A stretch of DNA of 51,336 nucleotides from the NCBI RefSeq assembly GCF_001005295.1, contig NZ_LBMK01000004.1, positions 454,697 to 506,032 of the forward strand, written 5' to 3'. Shown here one piece after another: positions 26,519 through 33,464 of this stretch. Numbering within the stretch: the stretch's first letter is position 1; the number at the start of each line of letters is the position of its first letter. The notes below the pieces were generated by a model that saw only the letters and a program-made list of their open reading frames with translations, ran no database searches and had not been told where the DNA came from. The stretch is from Streptomyces yangpuensis (lineage in GTDB: Bacteria > Actinomycetota > Actinomycetes > Streptomycetales > Streptomycetaceae). A program made the translations under genes and the position numbers.

Positions 26519-27799
26519 GTGCCGTCCATCGACGTCGTCGTAGCCCGGGAAATCCTGGACTCCCGAGGCAACCCCACGGTCGAGGTCGAGGTGGGCCTCG
26601 ACGACGGCAGCACCGGCCGTGCTGCTGTTCCGTCCGGCGCCTCCACCGGTGCATTCGAGGCCATCGAGCTGCGTGACGGTGACCCCGACCGTTACATGGG
26701 CAAGGGCGTCGAGAAGGCCGTCCTGGCCGTCATCGAGCAGATCGGCCCGGAGCTCGTCGGCTACGACGCCACCGAGCAGCGCCTGATCGACCAGGCCATG
26801 TTCGACCTCGACGCCACCGACAACAAGGGCTCGCTCGGCGCCAACGCCATCCTCGGCGTCTCCCTCGCCGTCGCGCACGCCGCGTCCGAGGCCTCGGACC
26901 TCCCGCTCTTCCGCTACCTCGGCGGCCCGAACGCGCACCTGCTGCCCGTTCCGATGATGAACATCCTCAACGGTGGGTCGCACGCCGACTCCAACGTGGA
27001 CATCCAGGAGTTCATGATCGCCCCGATCGGCGCGGAGTCCTTCTCCGAGGCGCTGCGCTGGGGTGCCGAGGTCTACCACACCCTCAAGAAGGTCCTGCAC
27101 ACCAAGGGCCTGTCCACCGGTCTCGGTGACGAGGGCGGCTTCGCCCCGAACCTGGAGTCCAACCGCGCCGCGCTCGACCTCATCATCGAGGCCATCAAGC
27201 AGGCCGGCTACACCCCGGGCAAGGACATCGCGCTCGCGCTCGACGTCGCCGCGTCCGAGTTCTACAAGGACGGCAAGTACGAGTTCGAGGGCCAGTCCCG
27301 CTCGGCCGCCGAGATGACCGACTACTACGCCGAGCTCGTCGAGGCGTACCCGCTGGTCTCCATCGAGGACCCGCTGTTCGAGGACGACTGGGCCGGCTGG
27401 AAGACCATCACCGACCGCCTGGGCGCCAAGGTCCAGATCGTCGGCGACGACCTCTTCGTCACCAACCCCGAGCGCCTGGCCCGCGGCATCGAGGAGGGCT
27501 CCGCGAACGCCCTCCTCGTGAAGGTGAACCAGATCGGTTCGCTGACCGAGACCCTCGACGCCGTCGAGATGGCCCAGCGCAACGGCTTCAAGTGCATGAT
27601 GTCGCACCGCTCCGGCGAGACCGAGGACGTCACCATCGCCGACCTCGCCGTCGCCGTGAACTGCGGTCAGATCAAGACCGGCGCCCCGGCCCGCTCGGAC
27701 CGCGTCGCCAAGTACAACCAGCTGCTGCGCATCGAGGAGATCCTCGACGACGCCGCGGTGTACGCGGGCCGCAGCGCCTTCCCGCGCTTCAAGGGCTAA
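26519..27799 (+). CDS. eno: Enolase (phosphopyruvate hydratase)
   Basis: Converts 2-phosphoglycerate to phosphoenolpyruvate in glycolysis and is also a degradosome partner in many bacteria. The full-length family pattern is present: EILDSRGNPTVEVEV and SGASTGAFEA at the N-terminus, then GDEGGFAPN, the Mg ligand region SIEDPLFEDDW, VGDDLFVTN, the catalytic Lys in LLVKVNQIGSLTE, and SHRSGETED. It is 426 residues from GTG 26519. An ATG two codons earlier (26513) abuts the Shine-Dalgarno AGAAGGAG with no space, whereas the GTG has 6 nt, so GTG is preferred. A TAGGCT -10-like box lies at 26440. The divIC/ftsB-like gene follows after 90 bp. Confidence 0.97.
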   Translation: MPSIDVVVAREILDSRGNPTVEVEVGLDDGSTGRAAVPSGASTGAFEAIELRDGDPDRYMGKGVEKAVLAVIEQIGPELVGYDATEQRLIDQAMFDLDATDNKGSLGANAILGVSLAVAHAASEASDLPLFRYLGGPNAHLLPVPMMNILNGGSHADSNVDIQEFMIAPIGAESFSEALRWGAEVYHTLKKVLHTKGLSTGLGDEGGFAPNLESNRAALDLIIEAIKQAGYTPGKDIALALDVAASEFYKDGKYEFEGQSRSAAEMTDYYAELVEAYPLVSIEDPLFEDDWAGWKTITDRLGAKVQIVGDDLFVTNPERLARGIEEGSANALLVKVNQIGSLTETLDAVEMAQRNGFKCMMSHRSGETEDVTIADLAVAVNCGQIKTGAPARSDRVAKYNQLLRIEEILDDAAVYAGRSAFPRFKG

Positions 27800-27889
27800 T
27801 CACGCTCAGCCTCCGTACGTCCCCGCACTCGGTCCCGTACCGTGTGCGGGGACGTATTGCGTAGTGCGTACCGAAGGGGAGGCGGACCA

Positions 27890-28378
27890 ATGGCCGGGAA
27901 CCGGGATCGGTTCTCCACCTTCTCCACCGCGACGCGGCTCAAGCAGCTCGGTGAGCGGACCGCGGCCCACGTCTACCGCTCGCAGACGCGCCGTCAGGTG
28001 CGCCGCAGCCGCCTCACCGGCAGGGCCGCGCTCCTGGTGCTCGTGCTCTGTACGCTGGTCGTCGCCCTCGCGTATCCGATGCGCCAGTACGTCTCCCAGC
28101 GCTCGGAGATCGCGGCGCAGCAGCGGGCCGCCGCGGCGGCGCGGGACCGCCTGGAGCGGCTCCGCGACGAGAAGGCCCGCTGGCAGGACGACGCGTACGC
28201 GGAGCAGCAGGCGCGCAAGCACCTGCACTTCCTGCGCCCGGGGGAGGTCGGCTACATCATGAGCGACCCCGGGGCACGGCCGCCGGAGCCGCACCGGACC
28301 GGCCAGGCCGGCTCCGACCGCCCCTGGTACTCGAACGTCTGGGACGGCGTCGACAAGGCCGACCGCCCGAACGACTAG
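27890..28378 (+). CDS. FtsB/DivIC septum formation initiator
   Basis: A 162-residue bitopic cell-division protein. It has a basic cytoplasmic N-terminus (~1-50), a single TM (AALLVLVLCTLVVALAYPM, ~48-66), then a coiled coil (~68-105, EIAAQQRAAAAARDRLERLRDE) and the family's KHLHFLRPGEVGYIM element. By family knowledge it complexes with FtsL and FtsQ at the septum. ATG at 27890 has GGGGAGG 7 nt upstream. It lies between eno and a DUF501 gene, a gene order common in actinobacteria, and probably heads an operon with the DUF501 and ppx genes. Confidence 0.92.
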   Translation: MAGNRDRFSTFSTATRLKQLGERTAAHVYRSQTRRQVRRSRLTGRAALLVLVLCTLVVALAYPMRQYVSQRSEIAAQQRAAAAARDRLERLRDEKARWQDDAYAEQQARKHLHFLRPGEVGYIMSDPGARPPEPHRTGQAGSDRPWYSNVWDGVDKADRPND

Positions 28379-28422
28379 TACCGCAGCACCCATCCACGAG
28401 AACGAAGAGACTTCCTCCAGGC

Positions 28423-29001
28423 ATGCAGACGCCCCCGCCCCAGACCGACCGGACCGAGCCGACCGACGCGGACATCGAGGCGTTCGAGCAGCAGCTCGGC
28501 CGCCCGCCGCGCGGGCTGCGCGCCATCGCGCACCGCTGCCCCTGCGGCCAGCCCGACGTGGTGGAGACCGCGCCGCGGCTCCCCGACGGCACCCCCTTCC
28601 CGACGCTGTACTACCTGACGTGCCCGCGCGCGGCCTCCGCCATCGGCACGCTGGAGGCCAACGGCGTGATGAAGGAGATGCAGGCCCGGCTCGCCGAGGA
28701 CCCGGAGCTCGCCGCCGCCTACCAGGCCGCGCACGAGGACTACATCCGGCGCCGCGACGCCATCGAGGTGCTCCAGGGCTTCCCGAGCGCCGGCGGCATG
28801 CCGGACCGGGTCAAGTGCCTGCACGTGCTCGTCGGCCACTCGCTGGCGGCCGGCCCCGGCGTCAACCCGTTCGGCGACGAGGCCCTCGCGATGCTGCCCG
28901 AGTGGTGGGCCAAGGGCGCCTGCGTGACGCCGTGCGGTGACAAGAAGGACGCGACGCAGGACGAGACGAAGGCCGGGACGCAGGACGAGGAGTCCCGGTG
29001 A
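28423..29001 (+). CDS. DUF501 protein
   Basis: A 192-residue soluble protein. DUF501 features are GRPPRGLRAIAHRCPCGQP (a CPCG pair), FPTLYYLTCPRAASAIGTLEA, and KCLHVLVGHSLAAGPGVNPFGDEAL. The Cys residues in CPCG, TCPR, KCLH and AC..PCG could bind metal, but this is inference. No biochemical function is established for the family. It sits consistently between the septum initiator and ppx in actinobacteria, and its stop overlaps the ppx GTG by four bases. The C-terminal tail is charged and low in complexity (DKKDATQDETKAGTQDEE). Confidence 0.9.
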   Translation: MQTPPPQTDRTEPTDADIEAFEQQLGRPPRGLRAIAHRCPCGQPDVVETAPRLPDGTPFPTLYYLTCPRAASAIGTLEANGVMKEMQARLAEDPELAAAYQAAHEDYIRRRDAIEVLQGFPSAGGMPDRVKCLHVLVGHSLAAGPGVNPFGDEALAMLPEWWAKGACVTPCGDKKDATQDETKAGTQDEESR

Positions 29002-29951
29002 CCCGGGTCGCGGGCATCGACTGCGGTACGAACTCCATCCGGCTGCTCGTGGCGGACTGCGACCCCGCCACCGGCGACCTGGTCGAGCTCGACCGGCGGA
29101 TGACCATCGTCCGGCTCGGCCAGGGCGTGGACCGGACCGGGCGCCTGGCCCCGGAGGCGCTGGAGCGCACCTTCGCCGCCTGCCGCGAGTACGCGGCGGT
29201 CATCAAGGAGCTCGGCGCGGAGCGGGTGCGCTTCGTGGCGACCTCGGCCTCCCGTGACGCCGAGAACCGGGACGACTTCGTCCGCGGTGTCGTGGAGATC
29301 CTGGGCGTCGAGCCCGAGGTGATCTCCGGCGACCAGGAGGCCGAGTTCTCCTTCACCGGCGCCACCAGGGAACTGACCGCGCACCAGCACCTGGAGCGGC
29401 CCTTCCTGGTGGTCGACATCGGCGGCGGCTCGACCGAGTTCGTGGTCGGCGACGACCACGTCCGGGCCGCCCGCTCCGTGGACGTGGGCTGCGTCCGGAT
29501 GACCGAGCGCCACCTGGTGGTGGACGGCGTGGTCACCGACCCGCCGGCCGAGGAGCAGATCGCGGCTGTCCGGGCCGACATCGAGGCCGCGCTGGACCTG
29601 GCGTCCGAGACCGTCCCACTGGCCGAGGCGCGCACCCTGGTCGGTCTGGCGGGCTCGGTGACCACGATCGCCGGGATCGCCCTGGGGCTGTCCGAGTACC
29701 GGTCGTCGGAGATCCACCACTCCCGGATCTCCTACGAGCAGGTCCGCGCGATCACCGAGCGGATGCTGACGGCCACGCACGACGAGCGCGCGGCGATCCC
29801 CGTGATGCACCCGGGCCGGGTCGACGTGATCGGCGCGGGCGCACTGGTCCTGCTGGCGATCATGGAGCGCATCGGCGCCTCGGAGGTCGTGGTCTCCGAG
29901 CACGACATCCTCGACGGCATCGCCTGGAGCGTGGCGGGCGCCACCGTGTGA
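28998..29951 (+). CDS. Ppx/GppA exopolyphosphatase
   Basis: A member of the ASKHA phosphotransferase fold that removes terminal phosphate from polyphosphate or pppGpp. The phosphate-1 loop is AGIDCGTNSIRLLVAD at the N-terminus, the catalytic Glu region is around SGDQEAEFSFTGA, and the phosphate-2 loop is VVDIGGGSTEF. It has 317 residues, matching the short actinobacterial Ppx1/2-type form that lacks the C-terminal HD extension. The GTG start overlaps the upstream stop (GTGA). A very strong terminator follows at 29969, ending the eno-side operon. Confidence 0.92.
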   Translation: MTRVAGIDCGTNSIRLLVADCDPATGDLVELDRRMTIVRLGQGVDRTGRLAPEALERTFAACREYAAVIKELGAERVRFVATSASRDAENRDDFVRGVVEILGVEPEVISGDQEAEFSFTGATRELTAHQHLERPFLVVDIGGGSTEFVVGDDHVRAARSVDVGCVRMTERHLVVDGVVTDPPAEEQIAAVRADIEAALDLASETVPLAEARTLVGLAGSVTTIAGIALGLSEYRSSEIHHSRISYEQVRAITERMLTATHDERAAIPVMHPGRVDVIGAGALVLLAIMERIGASEVVVSEHDILDGIAWSVAGATV

Positions 29952-29968
29952 CGGGCCGGTCCGTCGGG

Positions 29969-30014
29969 ACGACGGGGGTTCCGCGGCCGGCTCGGCCGCC
30001 GGAACCCCCGTCGT
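29969..30014 (+). terminator. Long hairpin terminator after ppx
   Basis: A 14-bp outer stem (29969-29982 with 30001-30014, GGGGGTTCC/GGAACCCCC core) plus an inner GCGGCCG/CGGCCGC stem around GCT, with one bulged C. It is nearly fully paired over 46 nt. Confidence 0.9.
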
Positions 30015-30122
30015 CGTTCCGGGTCATGCCCGCAATGACCGGTGCAATCACCTGGTCCACCGGCCGAACGACCTTCGAACCAGGGTGTGAAGGCCCTTCG
30101 GGACCAAGATCCAGAAAAAGTT

Positions 30123-30138
30123 CGTGAAGTTCTTCACA
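30123..30138. promoter_or_regulatory. Rex-like operator, distal site
   Basis: CGTGAA-GTTC-TTCACA. It matches the Rex consensus half-sites TGTGAA/TTCACA at 11 of 12 positions with the right 4-bp centre. Rex is the NADH/NAD+ sensing repressor of respiratory genes in Streptomyces. Confidence 0.6.
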
Positions 30139-30176
30139 AGGAAAAGGTGCCTGCCGGGGCACAGGAAGGGTCCTTC

Positions 30177-30207
30177 GGGGCCTTGCGGAGGGCCCGAGGC
30201 CCCTTTT
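30177..30207 (+). terminator. Terminator-like hairpin with U-run inside the ndh upstream region
   Basis: GGGGCCT (30177-30183) pairs with AGGCCCC (30197-30203) and is followed by TTTT. It lies ~40 bp after the distal Rex-like site, so it could end a short transcript or attenuate a long ndh leader. Confidence 0.45.
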
Positions 30208-30407
30208 GTCGCGCGTTCGTGCGATCCACGGACGCGACGCGGCCGGCCTCGGAGGTAAGGACGAAACCCGGTGGTCTACTCCGGTTCAGGCCTTGGAGGC
30301 CAGTTCAGGACGGGTGAACAACGACTCCCGATGCCCCTTGGTTCCCGTCGTGCTTCATGACGTCCGTCACGTGGGCGGCGGAGTGTAGCAGAGGCCCTCC
30401 GTCTCCT

Positions 30408-30423
30408 TGTGAAGGGGCTCACG
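30408..30423. promoter_or_regulatory. Rex-like operator, proximal site
   Basis: TGTGAA-GGGG-CTCACG, with 10 of 12 half-site matches to the Rex consensus. It lies 36 bp upstream of the ndh ATG and covers where the -35 would be, well placed for repression. Confidence 0.6.
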
Positions 30424-30458
30424 AGCAACACCCCATTGGGTGCTGGATACTCGTTCTC

Positions 30459-31844
30459 ATGAGCACCACGGAGCGTCCCAGGATCCTCGTTGTAGGAGGT
30501 GGGTACGTAGGCCTGTACGCAGCCAAGCGCATCATGAAGAAGATGCGCTACGGCGAGGCGACCGTCACGGTCGTCGACCCGCGCTCGTACATGACCTACC
30601 AGCCCTTCCTCCCCGAAGTGGCCGCAGGCAGCATCTCGCCGCGGCACGTCGTCGTCCCGCTGCGACGCGTGCTGCCCAAGGCTGAGGTTCTCACCGGCCG
30701 GGTCACCACCATCGACCAGGACCGCAAGGTCGCCGTCGTCACGCCGCTGGTCGGCGAGGCGTACGAGCTGCCCTTCGACTACCTGGTGATCGCGCTCGGC
30801 GCCGTCTCCCGCACCTTCCCGATCCCCGGTCTCGCAGAGCAGGGCATCGGCATGAAGGGTGTCGAGGAGGGCATCGGCCTGCGCAACCACGTACTCGAGC
30901 AGCTCGACAAGGCCGAGTCCACGACGGACGAGGACGTCCGCCGCAAGGCCCTCACCTTCGTCTTCGTCGGCGGCGGCTTCGCCGGCGCCGAGACGATCGG
31001 CGAGGTCGAGGACATGGCCCGCGACGCCGCGAAGTACTACTCCACGATCAAGCGCGAGGACATGCGCTTCATCCTGGTCGACGCGGCCGACAAGATCCTC
31101 CCCGAGGTCGGGCCCAAGCTCGGCACCTGGGGCAAGGAGCACCTCGAGTCCCGCGGCATCGAGATCTACCTCAACACCTCCATGGACTCCTGCGTGGACG
31201 GCCACGTGGTGCTGAAGAACGGCCTCGAGGTCGACTCCAACACCATCGTCTGGACCGCCGGCGTCAAGCCGAACCCGGCCCTGGCCCGCTTCGGCCTCCC
31301 GCTGGGCCCGCGCGGCCACGTCGACGCCGAGCCGACCCTCCAGGTCAAGGGCACCGACTACATCTGGACCGCCGGCGACAACGCCCAGGTTCCGGACATG
31401 GCCTCCCGCCGGGCCGGCGTCGAGAACGCCTGGTGCCCGCCGAACGCCCAGCACGCGCTGCGCCAGGCCAAGGTCCTCGGCGACAACGTCATCTCGGGCA
31501 TGCGGGGCTTCCCGCAGACCGAGTACTCGCACTCCAACAAGGGTGCTGTGGCGGGTCTCGGTGTCCACAAGGGCGTCGCGATGATCGTCATGGGCAAGAT
31601 GAAGATCAAGCTCAAGGGCCGGCTCGCCTGGTACATGCACCGTGGCTACCACGGCATGGCCATGCCGACCTGGAACCGCAAGATCCGCGTCTTCGCCGAC
31701 TGGACCCTCGGTATGTTCCTCAAGCGCGAGGTCGTCTCCCTCGGCGCGCTGGAGACGCCGCGCGAGGAGTTCTACGAGGCCGCCAAGCCGGCGCCGGCCC
31801 CGGCCGCCGCCGCTGCCCCGGCCGAGAAGGCCAAGGCCTCCTGA
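30459..31844 (+). CDS. ndh: Type II NADH dehydrogenase (NDH-2)
   Basis: Oxidises NADH and reduces menaquinone without proton pumping; a peripheral membrane flavoprotein. The FAD-binding motif is LVVGGGYVGLYAAKRI (~10-25), MTYQPFLPEVAAGSISPRHV follows, and the NADH-binding motif is VFVGGGFAGAET (~165-178). The second FAD contact is IWTAGDNAQVPD, and the quinone-site-like AQHALRQAK comes near 330. C-terminal basic/amphipathic helices are followed by an Ala/Pro tail (PAPAPAAAAAPAEKAKAS). The 461-residue length fits. ATG at 30459 has no Shine-Dalgarno but a GATACT box exactly 7 nt upstream, so it is probably leaderless. Two Rex-like sites upstream imply redox control. Confidence 0.93.
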   Translation: MSTTERPRILVVGGGYVGLYAAKRIMKKMRYGEATVTVVDPRSYMTYQPFLPEVAAGSISPRHVVVPLRRVLPKAEVLTGRVTTIDQDRKVAVVTPLVGEAYELPFDYLVIALGAVSRTFPIPGLAEQGIGMKGVEEGIGLRNHVLEQLDKAESTTDEDVRRKALTFVFVGGGFAGAETIGEVEDMARDAAKYYSTIKREDMRFILVDAADKILPEVGPKLGTWGKEHLESRGIEIYLNTSMDSCVDGHVVLKNGLEVDSNTIVWTAGVKPNPALARFGLPLGPRGHVDAEPTLQVKGTDYIWTAGDNAQVPDMASRRAGVENAWCPPNAQHALRQAKVLGDNVISGMRGFPQTEYSHSNKGAVAGLGVHKGVAMIVMGKMKIKLKGRLAWYMHRGYHGMAMPTWNRKIRVFADWTLGMFLKREVVSLGALETPREEFYEAAKPAPAPAAAAAPAEKAKAS

Positions 31845-31880
31845 CCCTGCGTCGGGAGACCGGCCGCTGAGCCGGTCGAA

Positions 31881-31939
31881 GGTACGACCCCGAAGGGGCC
31901 GCCCGCCATCCGTGGTGCGGGCGGCCCCTTCGGCGTACC
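31881..31939 (+). terminator. Long hairpin terminator after ndh
   Basis: A 16-bp perfect stem (31891-31906 with 31917-31932, GGGGCCGCCCGC/GCGGGCGGCCCC core) extended by GGTACG/CGTACC (31881-31886, 31934-31939). Confidence 0.9.
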
Positions 31940-31990
31940 CGGGGCCGCGGATGGGTAGACGGATGGGTCGGAACTTTGTGGAGGTGCGCC

Positions 31991-33373
31991 ATGACCGACG
32001 CCGCTCCGCGGCTGGCCGCTCTTGCCGAGACCCTGCTGGGCGGCCCCCTGCCCGTGCGCATCCGCGCGTGGGACGGGACCGAGGCCGGGCCGCCCGGCGG
32101 CCCCGTCCTCGTCGTCCGGGGCCGCCGGGCCCTGCGCCGGATGCTGTGGAAGCCCGGAGAGCTGGGTCTGGCCCGGGCCTGGGTGGCCGGTGACCTGACC
32201 GTCGAGGGCGACCTCTTCGAGCTGCTGGACCGGGTGTCCGGCCTGCTCTGGGACCGGGACCGGCGGCCGGCGCCCACCCCGCCCACCTCCCGCCTCGGCA
32301 CGCTGCGCCCGCGCCTGCCCCGGGCGCTCGCGGCCGCCGCGACCACCGCCGCTGCCACTGCCGAGCTGCTGCGCGACGCGGACGCGCGGGGCGCCGTACG
32401 GGACCTCGTCGCCCTCGCCAGGCCGTGGCCGGCGCCCGCGCCGCCCGACGAGGAGGCGGCCCGGCGCGGTGGCCCCCGGCACACCAGGGGCCGCGACCGG
32501 CAGGCCATCAGCCACCACTACGACGTCGGCAACGACTTCTACGAGCGGGTCCTCGGCCCCTCCATGGTGTACTCCTGCGCCTACTGGACCCCCGGCTCGA
32601 CCCTGGAGCGGGCCCAGCACGACAAACTCGACCTGGTCTGCCGCAAACTCGCCCTGGAGCCCGGGAACCGGCTCCTCGACGTCGGCTGCGGCTGGGGCTC
32701 CATGGCCCTGCACGCGGCCCGTGAGTACGGCGCCCGCGTCACCGGGGTCACGCTCTCGCGCGAACAGGCCGTGTACGCCCGCAAGAGGGCCGCGGACGAG
32801 GGCCTGGCCGATCTGGTCGAGATCCGCATCCAGGACTACCGGGACGTCAAGGACGGCCCCTACGACGCCATTTCCTCCATCGGGATGGCCGAACACGTCG
32901 GAGCCGACCGCTACCGCGACTACGCCCGCACCCTGCACGGCCTGCTGCGCCCCGGCGGTCTGCTGCTCAACCACCAGATCGCCCGCCCGCCGGAGGCCGA
33001 CGAATCGGCCTACCGGGTGGACGAGTTCATCGACGCCTACGTCTTCCCCGACGGCGAGCTCTCCCCGGTCGGCACCACGGTCGGTGAACTGGAACGGGCC
33101 GGCTTCGAGGTCCGCGACGTGGAGGCGCTGCGCGAGCACTACGCCCTGACCCTGCGGGCCTGGGTGGCCCGGCTGGAGGAGCACTGGGACGAGGTGGTGG
33201 CCCTCACCTCGGCGGGCCGGGCCCGGGTCTGGCAGCTCTACATGGCGGCCTCCGCGCTCGGCTTCGAGCGGGGCCGCCTCGGGGTCAACCAGGTGCTCGC
33301 GGTGCGGTCCGCGGCGCGCGGGGACGCCGGGCTGCCGCTGCGGCTGCGGACCTGGGGCGCGCAGCCGGCGTAA
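31991..33373 (+). CDS. Cyclopropane-fatty-acid-phospholipid synthase family methyltransferase
   Basis: A SAM-dependent enzyme of 460 residues that methylates or cyclopropanates lipid double bonds. It has an N-terminal lipid-binding-type domain (~1-165, with AWVAGDLTVEGDLFELL), then HTRGRDRQAISHHYDVGNDFYERVLG typical of CFA synthases, SAM motif I LLDVGCGWGSMALHAA (~230), and SSIGMAEHVG, which supplies the catalytic Glu. The substrate-side C-terminus is REHYALTLRAWVARLEEHWD. ATG at 31991 follows GGAGGTGCGCC. The gene stands alone between two strong terminators. It could also be a mycolate- or tuberculostearate-type methyltransferase relative, but the CFA pattern is better. Confidence 0.9.
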   Translation: MTDAAPRLAALAETLLGGPLPVRIRAWDGTEAGPPGGPVLVVRGRRALRRMLWKPGELGLARAWVAGDLTVEGDLFELLDRVSGLLWDRDRRPAPTPPTSRLGTLRPRLPRALAAAATTAAATAELLRDADARGAVRDLVALARPWPAPAPPDEEAARRGGPRHTRGRDRQAISHHYDVGNDFYERVLGPSMVYSCAYWTPGSTLERAQHDKLDLVCRKLALEPGNRLLDVGCGWGSMALHAAREYGARVTGVTLSREQAVYARKRAADEGLADLVEIRIQDYRDVKDGPYDAISSIGMAEHVGADRYRDYARTLHGLLRPGGLLLNHQIARPPEADESAYRVDEFIDAYVFPDGELSPVGTTVGELERAGFEVRDVEALREHYALTLRAWVARLEEHWDEVVALTSAGRARVWQLYMAASALGFERGRLGVNQVLAVRSAARGDAGLPLRLRTWGAQPA

Positions 33374-33394
33374 TCGATCCTGCGCGGACGACGG

Positions 33395-33429
33395 GAAGGG
33401 CTCCGGGGCATGTCGCCCCGGAGCCCTTC
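33395..33429. terminator. Convergent hairpin terminator
   Basis: A perfect 15-bp stem (GAAGGGCTCCGGGGC 33395-33409, GCCCCGGAGCCCTTC 33415-33429) with a 5-nt loop. It lies between the methyltransferase and the opposing ABC permease and serves both strands. Confidence 0.9.
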
Positions 33430-33464
33430 AGTGAATCGTTCCGCCTTCCGCGTGACGCGGTCCG

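Larger units (their letters stand above)
30015..30458. other. Gene-free 444-bp ndh upstream region
   Basis: No convincing gene is seen. The region holds two Rex-like palindromes (30123-30138 and 30408-30423), a terminator-like hairpin with a U-run (30177-30207), and a GATACT -10 box at 30446-30451 lying 7 nt before the ndh ATG. Open frames crossing it have no Shine-Dalgarno or recognisable content. Confidence 0.6.

Noticed and set aside
30042..30317. 91-codon frame between ppx and ndh
   Set aside because: It overlaps the Rex-like site and the hairpin, has no Shine-Dalgarno, and its composition is not protein-like.
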